Source: RUG14199 sp045535205
Lineage (GTDB): Bacteria > Bacillota > Clostridia > Oscillospirales > CAG-272
Length of the DNA: 5,823 nt
Assembly: GCA_045535205.1 (NCBI GenBank)
Contig: JAZSLF010000149.1
Location: 1 to 5,823 of the forward strand
Reading direction: 5' to 3'
Below are positions 1 through 5,074 of the stretch, piece by piece (the first letter of the stretch is position 1; each line of letters begins with the position of its first letter). The notes below the pieces were generated by a model, which was given only the letters and a program-made list of their open reading frames with translations, did no database searches and was not told the origin of the DNA. A program made the translations under genes and the position numbers.

Positions 1-79
1 GGGCTCCGACAAGCAGCAGTACAAGGTAGTTTCCGAAGCACTTTACCACGCTTTTGCTGAACCTGTTCTTGCTCACTGA
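1..79 (+). CDS. 3' end of an unrecognised protein (partial)
   Basis: Reading from base 2, the open frame gives a C-terminal tail of 25 residues that ends in EPVLAH and stops at TGA 77-79. A second in-frame stop, TAA, follows at 80-82. A perfect hairpin terminator lies about 20 bases downstream, which supports this being a true gene end and not a chance frame. The tail (GSDKQQYKVVSEALYHAF, then AEPVLAH) is mostly helical-looking, with no motif I can place, so no function is proposed. The other two plus frames offer nothing comparable beside the terminator. The gene body lies outside the window to the left. Confidence 0.55.
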   Translation, partial: GSDKQQYKVVSEALYHAFAEPVLAH

Positions 80-100
80 TAAATATAAGCTTACCTATAT

Positions 101-134
101 AAAACACGGCGGTATGATTCCGCCGTGTTTTTGT
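101..134 (+). terminator. Rho-independent, probably bidirectional terminator
   Basis: A perfect 12-bp inverted repeat has arms AAAACACGGCGG at 101-112 and CCGCCGTGTTTT at 120-131, around a 7-base loop. The GC-rich core is followed by a T run on the plus strand (128-132). Because the stem begins with AAAA, the minus strand also ends in a T run. It sits 20 bases after the plus-strand gene ending at 79 and about 50 bases past the stop of the minus-strand oxidoreductase at 181. It is therefore well placed to stop two convergent transcripts. Confidence 0.85.
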
Positions 135-147
135 TTGAGCAAGGGTT

Positions 148-181
148 TCATAAGATTTCTGAGCTCATAACTGAACCTCCT
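148..181 (-). other. Orphan Shine-Dalgarno and six-codon mini-ORF
   Basis: On the minus strand, the last base of the oxidoreductase stop codon begins a full AGGAGGT (181-175). It is followed at a 6-base spacing by ATG (168-166) and a frame of only six codons, MSSEIL, ending in TGA at 150-148. That stop overlaps another ATG (151-149) in an ATGA arrangement. The second ATG opens an 18-codon frame that reads through the terminator hairpin to TAG at 97-95. The initiation signals are as good as those of the real genes here, but there is no gene-sized product. It may be a remnant of a deleted fourth operon gene, a translated short peptide, or chance. Translation is unproven. Confidence 0.3.
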
Positions 182-1461
182 CAGATCTCCTTATTGACCT
201 CGTCAAAATATTTATCAAAATCAACAACAATACTCTCCGTTCTTGATCTTTCTGCCGCAAAAACTATGCTGTGATTATAATAGGATTCCCATATTTCCGG
301 AACGGACTTTCCTTTATAATCGCCTGTAAGGTACTCGTATACAGTTCTGACTATTCCTCCGTCACCGCCGCCGTGACCTCCCGTAATTCCATTAACACCC
401 GTTATATCAAATTCCTCAAAAGCTTTTGTAGAATGACTGTATATTCTGATGGGAGAAGCTGAGTCAAGGGCGGCTCTGATCTCACCTTCCGTACCCATTA
501 TATGTATGTGTCTGCCGCCTTCGTTAAAGGCATTCATGGAAAAGGTTACTGTTATATCATCTTCAAACAGCATATTAACGGTCTGGTGATCGACCACATT
601 GTTATTGCAACGAAAAACACACTTTCCGTACTGTGTTTTCGTTATAGCCTCCCACACAAGCTCATCCGTATGATATACGTGCTTTGTGGCAGCACCTCTG
701 AACCAGCCGTTCTCTTTGTCATCGTAATAAAGCTTTACCGCATTGAAGTGACAAGTCTCTCCGTTGGGACACCCCTCATAGCAATATTCGGGTGCACCCT
801 CGGGTGCATTTTCCTTTTTGAAATAAGAAAGAGTTCCGAAGGACTGTACCTTTTTGCATTTCTTTCCCACAAGCCACTGCAAAATATCTATATCGTGGCA
901 GGACTTCTGAAGAAGCATATTGGAGCTTTGGGACTCATTTCCCCAGTTACCTCTGACAAAGCTGTGACTTTGATGAATAAGGCCCACGCATTCCTCATGA
1001 TTTACGGACATAACTTTGCCCACCTTACCGCTGTCAATGATATTCTTAAGGGCGACAAAAACATCGGAGTATCTGAGTACCGTACAGATTATGACCTTTA
1101 CACCCTTATCCAGTGCGGCTTTTGTAAGTGCCGTACACTCCTTTTGAGTAGGAGCTATGGGCTTTTCAAGCATTATATCATATCCAAGCTCAACAGCCCT
1201 CATTGCAGGGGCAAAATGATCTCTGTCCATTGTACAGATAAGACAAAGGTCTGCGATCTTTCCAAGCTTAAATAAAGGCTTCCAATCGGTAAAGCACATT
1301 CCTTCGGAAATTGAGTGATACTGTCTGACGAATTCCCGTCTGTTTTCAATGGGCTCTGCAATTGCTACGACTTCATATTTATCGGAAAGATTTTTCATAT
1401 GGTTTGTATACCGTATTCCGCGATCACCGCATCCGATAACTACAACCTTTAGCCTTTTCAT
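181..1461 (-). CDS. Gfo/Idh/MocA-family NAD(P)-dependent oxidoreductase
   Basis: The protein has 426 residues, typical for the glucose-fructose oxidoreductase / inositol dehydrogenase family, whose members oxidise or reduce a hydroxyl on sugars, cyclitols or their derivatives with NAD(P) in the cytoplasm. The N-terminal Rossmann half shows VVVIGCGDRG (residues 6-15, GxGxxG at 10-15) and the family EKP signature at 99-101 with the conserved lysine K100. The second half carries K186-x-x-H189-D-x-D192 before LQW, matching the active-site strand region of the family. A GGHGGGDGG segment at 361-369 is a subfamily trait I have seen in related proteins. C227, C231 and C237 form a cysteine cluster. 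The ATG at 1461 is preceded by GGAGG with good spacing, 28 bases after thpR, so it is the third gene of the leftward operon. The substrate cannot be read from sequence. Confidence 0.9.
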   Translation of the reverse strand: MKRLKVVVIGCGDRGIRYTNHMKNLSDKYEVVAIAEPIENRREFVRQYHSISEGMCFTDWKPLFKLGKIADLCLICTMDRDHFAPAMRAVELGYDIMLEKPIAPTQKECTALTKAALDKGVKVIICTVLRYSDVFVALKNIIDSGKVGKVMSVNHEECVGLIHQSHSFVRGNWGNESQSSNMLLQKSCHDIDILQWLVGKKCKKVQSFGTLSYFKKENAPEGAPEYCYEGCPNGETCHFNAVKLYYDDKENGWFRGAATKHVYHTDELVWEAITKTQYGKCVFRCNNNVVDHQTVNMLFEDDITVTFSMNAFNEGGRHIHIMGTEGEIRAALDSASPIRIYSHSTKAFEEFDITGVNGITGGHGGGDGGIVRTVYEYLTGDYKGKSVPEIWESYYNHSIVFAAERSRTESIVVDFDKYFDEVNKEI

Positions 1462-1489
1462 ATCGTTCCTCCGTCGATAAATTTGCTAC

Positions 1490-2011
1490 TCACATCTGCA
1501 AAGCAAACATTTCCGTGTATGTGAGCTTTCCCTGTATACGCTCGGATTTCATAAGGCTTACTCTGTCAACCTTTACGCTGTGGGGCAACATTTTAATATC
1601 CGGCTCCCCGTTTATTATAACCTGACGTGCAAGGGTAATATGAGGTGAAAATCTTCTTTTTTCAATTTCAAAGCCCGCTTCTCTCAAACGCCCGGCAACT
1701 GTTGAAGCAAGGTCGGAAAGCCTCGAAAAGCCGTTCTTTTTATCAACTCCGACCCAGTAGATATCCCCTGTGTCACGGGCGAATTTACCTATGCCCAAAA
1801 GAGTTATTTCAAAGGGTGAAAACTCAATATCGGAAAGGGCTTTTTTCGCTTTTTCAAAATTCTGTGTCTCTCCGATGAATGCAAGGGTCAGATGCAGGTT
1901 TTCTTTCCTTGAGGGAGTCAGCGAAACAGCCTGTTTTTTCAGCTGTACCGTCTTACCGTAAAGAAGCTCCACCGTTTCCGAGGGGAAATTGACAGCTACG
2001 AAAAGTCTCAT
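1490..2011 (-). CDS. thpR: RNA 2',3'-cyclic phosphodiesterase / 2'-5' RNA ligase (ThpR/LigT, 2H family)
   Basis: This is a small 173-residue protein, close to the usual 175-190 of bacterial ThpR. It has the two catalytic HxT signatures of the 2H phosphoesterase superfamily: H40-L-T42 in NLHLTLAFIG and H124-I-T126 in RRFSPHITLAR. It also begins with the family-like MRLFVAVNFP strand. Known members hydrolyse 2',3'-cyclic phosphates at RNA ends and can reversibly join tRNA halves by a 2'-5' bond in vitro; the in vivo role is unclear. The ATG at 2011 overlaps the TGA of the upstream gene as ATGA and has a GGGAG site 7 bases upstream inside that gene, implying translational coupling. The oxidoreductase gene follows after 28 bases. 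Confidence 0.92.
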   Translation of the reverse strand: MRLFVAVNFPSETVELLYGKTVQLKKQAVSLTPSRKENLHLTLAFIGETQNFEKAKKALSDIEFSPFEITLLGIGKFARDTGDIYWVGVDKKNGFSRLSDLASTVAGRLREAGFEIEKRRFSPHITLARQVIINGEPDIKMLPHSVKVDRVSLMKSERIQGKLTYTEMFALQM

Positions 2012-3291
2012 ATCTTATCTCCCTTATCTGATATAAGATAGGAGCCTTTTATGCCACCTGCAAGGAGATACACTCCGTATCCCAAAAGCAGACAAAAGAA
2101 AATAATTCCGAATGTAAGCGACTTAATATACGCAAAAAATTCAAAAAAGCCCCCGGAATATCCCGCCGCAACAGACAGTATGGCACTTATACCGCAAAGG
2201 CTGAAAACAACGAGGAAACCGGCAATACCTCTGTAAAAAAGCTTGCCCTCCGCAGGCACAGTATGCTTTTTGAATTCTTTCGAGACCTTTTCACCCTCTA
2301 AAATATTTACAATTCCGTCAATAAACATTTCAAGGTTATCCGAAGGAGCTTCTTCATAAAAGCTTACAAGAGGCAGCATATCGGAGATGCCGACGGGATC
2401 GAAAAATTTTTTCGGTCTATCTCCCGAAATACCGAAACGGGCACAAACATCGGCATATTCATCACGCCGGCATACACCGAAACGCACGTATTTTTCTCCC
2501 TTTTCAAACAGAGGATATTTTCCCGAAAAGCCCTTCTTTTTCAACAGCTCCGTAACCGTTTTCTTTATTGCTTCGTACCTGTCATCATGCACATCAAAGG
2601 AGTACTTGAAATCTTTTACCGCAGCTTTGCAAAGGGACACGAAAAAGTCAGAGTCAAACTCATTATCTATGTGTTTTGCAAGCTCCTTTTTTAATCTTTT
2701 TCTGTTTCTTTTGCCTGCAAGACCGTAATTTTCACAAATACAGCCGTCAACCGCCGAAGCAAGTGGAGTTCCGTCGGGAATTTTCTTGCGTGCATTTTCA
2801 AAAACACCGACGTCTATATAATTCAGATAATCAACATTCTGCAAAAGAAAAATATAGTCCTTATACTCAATCAGCTGTCTTTCGGCATCATTGAGGAGCT
2901 CCTCTCCGAAAGCACGATTTTTAAAAACAGCACCGTTACAGCACAGCTCAATAAATTCGGCAGCAGTCGCACTTTCCTTTTCAACAGGACCGTAATCACG
3001 GAAAATAAGTGTTGCCTTCATATCACGTGCACTGACGCTTTTTTCCACGGGGCTCTCTGAGTCCTCCCCGCAAACAAAATAGCTGAGCACCGACTCCCCT
3101 TCGTTTTCGGAAAGAGCTATAAAGCTTATAAATTTTTCGTCTATTTCACAACAAGGCAACAAAACCTCGACGGAAACAGGCAATTCATCAATAATAAGAA
3201 CAGTTTTTCCTTCTTTTTTTCCTACGGCCAAAACGCCGAAATAGTTCAGTATATGCTCTATCTGCTTATAATCTTCAATACACTTATACAT
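2008..3291 (-). CDS. Unrecognised 427-residue protein with two C-terminal membrane helices
   Basis: I do not recognise the family. The first about 350 residues look soluble, charged and mixed alpha/beta. They include a strand-like KTVLIIDELPVSVEVLLP near 29-46, scattered cysteines (C47-C48, C117-C118, C184, C186, C274, C283), and a basic helix GKRNRKRLKKELAKH at 193-207. Two hydrophobic stretches follow, about 355-376 and 391-412, then a short polar tail ending GDKI. There is no N-terminal signal peptide, so the bulk is probably cytoplasmic and anchored by a C-terminal hairpin. I chose the ATG at 3291 because AGGCGGTGAT lies 7 bases upstream. A GTG at 3348 in the same frame would lie upstream of the predicted transcription start. 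It is first in the leftward operon and overlaps thpR by four bases. No enzyme motif is visible, so no function is assigned. Confidence 0.8.
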   Translation of the reverse strand: MYKCIEDYKQIEHILNYFGVLAVGKKEGKTVLIIDELPVSVEVLLPCCEIDEKFISFIALSENEGESVLSYFVCGEDSESPVEKSVSARDMKATLIFRDYGPVEKESATAAEFIELCCNGAVFKNRAFGEELLNDAERQLIEYKDYIFLLQNVDYLNYIDVGVFENARKKIPDGTPLASAVDGCICENYGLAGKRNRKRLKKELAKHIDNEFDSDFFVSLCKAAVKDFKYSFDVHDDRYEAIKKTVTELLKKKGFSGKYPLFEKGEKYVRFGVCRRDEYADVCARFGISGDRPKKFFDPVGISDMLPLVSFYEEAPSDNLEMFIDGIVNILEGEKVSKEFKKHTVPAEGKLFYRGIAGFLVVFSLCGISAILSVAAGYSGGFFEFFAYIKSLTFGIIFFCLLLGYGVYLLAGGIKGSYLISDKGDKI

Positions 3292-3298
3292 GCAATAA

Positions 3299-3308
3299 AT
3301 CACCGCCT
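3299..3308 (-). promoter_or_regulatory. Start-deciding ribosome binding site of the 427-residue protein
   Basis: AGGCGGTGAT on the minus strand matches the anti-Shine-Dalgarno complement AGGAGGTGAT at 9 of 10 bases and sits 7 bases before the ATG at 3291. It fixes the start at 3291 and not at the upstream GTG at 3348. Confidence 0.8.
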
Positions 3309-3316
3309 TTTTTAAT

Positions 3317-3345
3317 ATTTTACCATATTTACCACCCTCTTTCAA
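3317..3345 (-). promoter_or_regulatory. Sigma-A-type promoter for the leftward operon
   Basis: On the minus strand, TTGAAA (3345-3340) and TAAAAT (3322-3317) are separated by 17 bases. TATGG before the -10 provides a TGn extended -10. The predicted start is near 3310, giving a leader of only about 20 bases, so the ribosome binding site at 3308-3299 lies almost at the 5' end. This is a prediction from consensus match and spacing. Confidence 0.72.
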
Positions 3346-3365
3346 CACAATTTTTTATACCAAAC

Positions 3366-3394
3366 TTGATTTTACTCTTTGCTTATGGTAAAAT
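3366..3394 (+). promoter_or_regulatory. Sigma-A-type promoter for the MATE exporter gene
   Basis: TTGATT (3366-3371) and TAAAAT (3389-3394) have an ideal 17-base spacer, with TGG before the -10 as an extended -10 element. The predicted start is near 3401, about 28 bases ahead of the ATG. It diverges from the leftward promoter and shares with it the 11-mer TATGGTAAAAT in inverted orientation. Confidence 0.75.
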
Positions 3395-3411
3395 CACTCT
3401 GTGAATTTAAT

Positions 3412-3421
3412 GCGAGGTGAT
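3412..3421 (+). promoter_or_regulatory. Start-deciding ribosome binding site of the MATE gene
   Basis: GCGAGGTGAT sits 7 bases before the ATG at 3429, the same spacing as for the divergent gene. The in-frame GTG at 3417 is part of this site and cannot be the start. The nearer ATG at 3422 is in another frame. Confidence 0.8.
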
Positions 3422-3428
3422 ATGCCTG

Positions 3429-4859
3429 ATGAAAAAGCTTTTCGGCGACAGGGGCTTCTGGCAGGTGCTTTTCAAGCTCTCCATGCCCATTATTATACAA
3501 AACCTGCTCGTAAACTCCTTTTCTCTTGTTGATACGCTTATGGTCAGCCAGCTGGGTGACGTTGAGCTGTCGGCAATGGGTATGGCAGGTCAATGGAGCT
3601 GGATGATGTCCATGGTTCTTTTCGGATTTGCTTCCGGAATGTCCATATTCGTCTCTCAATACTGGGGTATCCGTGACTATGACAATATTCATAAAACGAT
3701 CGGTATTGCAGCTTTTGTCTCTGTTGCGGGAAGTCTTGTGTTCTTTGTTTCCGGGGCATTTTTCCCGTCAGCCGTAATGAGCATATTCAATAAAGATGCC
3801 GCTGTTATGGAAGCGGGAATAAAATATCTCCGTATTGCCGCCTGGTCATATCCTGCCATGGCTCTTACCACCATTCTCAGCACGGCTCTGCGTTCAACGG
3901 AAGTGGTTAAGATCTCTATGTGGGTATCCCTTTGCACCACCGTTGCAAACGTTTTTCTGAACTACTCTCTCATTTTCGGTAAATTCGGTTTTCCCGAACT
4001 GAAAATTGCGGGGGCTGCCGTTGCAACCACCGTTGCCGCCTGGCTCGGTACTGTCCTCATTATCATTATTTCCCTTTTCAAAAAAACGGTTATCATCTTC
4101 TCCCCCAAAAAGCTTCTGACAGTTACGGCAAAGGATATAAAAAGCTTTTTCTCAAAGGCTCTGCCCGTTGCCGCAAACGAAAGTCTCTGGGCACTCGGAA
4201 CACTTGTTTTCAACATAATCTACTCAAATCTCAGCTACGAGGACTATGCGGCGATAACCATTCTGCGTACATTTGAGCAAATAGCCTTCGTATTCTTCAT
4301 CGGTATGTGTAACGCCTGTGCCATCATGATAGGAAAATCCATAGGACAGGGCAAGCTTGACAGAGCCATCGGTGATGCAAAGCGTTTTGCGATCCTCGAA
4401 CCTGCCGTCGCCCTCGTACTCGGCTGTATCATGATACTTTCAAGACATCAGCTCGTAAACATCTTCAACCTTTCGGGAAATATTTCAAACGATACCCTGC
4501 AGACTGCGGCGGTAATAACCATTATTTATGCGGCCGAAATGGCACTCCGCAATCTCCCCTATCTCCAGATAATCGGTCTGTTCAGAGCAGGAGGCGATGC
4601 GGCTACGGCGGCTAAGTACGACATACTCTGTCTGTGGCTGTTCTCACTTCCCGTAACTTTACTGAACGCTTACGTTTTCAAGCTCCCGTTCCCCGTAATA
4701 TTTGCCCTCATGTATATATGCGAAGACGTTCCCAAATCTCTTTTCTGCATCAGACATTTCCTGTCGGGTAAATGGATAAAACCCGTAACTCCCGAAGGAA
4801 AGGCGGCAGTTGAAGAATATATAAAGAAAAACGGCTCGATGAAGCTGAAGCTAAGATAA
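3429..4859 (+). CDS. MATE-family multidrug/toxin efflux transporter
   Basis: The 476 residues and about 12 hydrophobic segments agree with the MATE exporters (NorM/DinF group), inner-membrane antiporters that expel cationic drugs or metabolites using an H+ or Na+ gradient. The N-lobe has P20-IIIQN, VDTLMVSQLG at 34-43, FGFASGMSIFVSQYWG at 65-80, and the family signature around N179-YSLIFGKFGFPELKIAGAAVAT (to residue 200). The C-lobe repeats the pattern with LPVAANE (245-251), MIGKSIGQGKLDRA (300-313) and FRAGGD (385-390), matching the two-fold pseudosymmetry of the fold. The tail has the typical SGKWIKPVT (446-454) and a charged cytoplasmic end. It has its own promoter and terminator and appears monocistronic. 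Substrate and coupling ion cannot be told from sequence, and no regulator gene is adjacent. Confidence 0.93.
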   Translation: MKKLFGDRGFWQVLFKLSMPIIIQNLLVNSFSLVDTLMVSQLGDVELSAMGMAGQWSWMMSMVLFGFASGMSIFVSQYWGIRDYDNIHKTIGIAAFVSVAGSLVFFVSGAFFPSAVMSIFNKDAAVMEAGIKYLRIAAWSYPAMALTTILSTALRSTEVVKISMWVSLCTTVANVFLNYSLIFGKFGFPELKIAGAAVATTVAAWLGTVLIIIISLFKKTVIIFSPKKLLTVTAKDIKSFFSKALPVAANESLWALGTLVFNIIYSNLSYEDYAAITILRTFEQIAFVFFIGMCNACAIMIGKSIGQGKLDRAIGDAKRFAILEPAVALVLGCIMILSRHQLVNIFNLSGNISNDTLQTAAVITIIYAAEMALRNLPYLQIIGLFRAGGDAATAAKYDILCLWLFSLPVTLLNAYVFKLPFPVIFALMYICEDVPKSLFCIRHFLSGKWIKPVTPEGKAAVEEYIKKNGSMKLKLR

Positions 4860-4879
4860 AAAAACCTTGTCAAGCAAAT

Positions 4880-4920
4880 CCCCCGAACGTTCAGAAAAAA
4901 ACGTTCGGGGGGATCTTTTT
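4880..4920 (+). terminator. Rho-independent terminator of the MATE gene
   Basis: A perfect 12-bp stem, CCCCCGAACGTT (4880-4891) with AACGTTCGGGGG (4900-4911), closes an 8-base A-rich loop. After GATC a T run follows at 4916-4920. It begins about 20 bases after the MATE stop codon, so it separates that transcript from the dockerin-protein gene. Confidence 0.9.
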
Positions 4921-4982
4921 GTATTATTTTAACAAATATTGATATTATATTAGTTAATATTATACAAAAAGTACAAAAACTA
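4921..4982. other. AT-rich upstream region with short repeats
   Basis: This stretch lies between the MATE terminator and the next promoter and is very AT-rich, with no ORF. It contains TAATATTAT at 4955-4963, repeated at 5009-5017 over the -10 box. It also holds a near-perfect 9-mer tandem, TACAAAAAG then TACAAAAAC, at 4963-4980, directly upstream of the -35. It could act as an UP element or binding site, but base composition alone could produce such repeats. Confidence 0.35.
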
Positions 4983-5012
4983 TTGACTTAAAAGTGTAAA
5001 TCGTTGTATAAT
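4983..5012 (+). promoter_or_regulatory. Strong promoter of the dockerin-protein gene
   Basis: TTGACT (4983-4988) and a consensus TATAAT (5007-5012) are separated by 18 bases, one base above optimum. The start would fall near 5019, giving a leader of about 56 bases. The 10-base palindrome ATAATATTAT (5008-5017) overlaps the -10. Confidence 0.78.
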
Positions 5013-5061
5013 ATTATCATGGATTTTGCTCGGAATTATGCAAAAACTTAAAAATCTATTT

Positions 5062-5067
5062 GGAGGT
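5062..5067 (+). promoter_or_regulatory. Ribosome binding site that sets a GTG start
   Basis: GGAGGT lies 7 bases before GTG 5075-5077. There is no nearer in-frame ATG until 5111, which would fall inside the signal peptide and remove its basic n-region. GTG is therefore the start. Confidence 0.85.
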
Positions 5068-5074
5068 AAAAAAA

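Noticed and set aside
502..1275. A 257-codon plus-strand open frame opposite the oxidoreductase gene
   Set aside because: It lies wholly antisense to a gene with clear family motifs and has no ribosome binding site or recognisable product. It is a shadow of codon bias on the other strand.
3292..3348. N-terminal extension of the 427-residue protein from GTG at 3348
   Set aside because: The extension overlaps the predicted -35/-10 and lacks a well-placed ribosome binding site, whereas ATG 3291 has a 9/10 match at good spacing.
3417..3428. GTG at 3417 as the MATE start
   Set aside because: It is part of the ribosome binding site GAGGTGAT that serves ATG 3429.
3372..3692. A 106-codon minus-strand open frame across the MATE start region
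   Set aside because: It is antisense to the MATE N-terminus and its promoter, has low-complexity H/N-rich content, and has no initiation signal.
5019..5051. A ten-codon upstream ORF (MDFARNYAKT) beginning at the predicted +1 of the dockerin-gene transcript
   Set aside because: It has no ribosome binding site and would have to be translated leaderless; the coincidence with +1 rests on a predicted start. Ten codons are easily found by chance.
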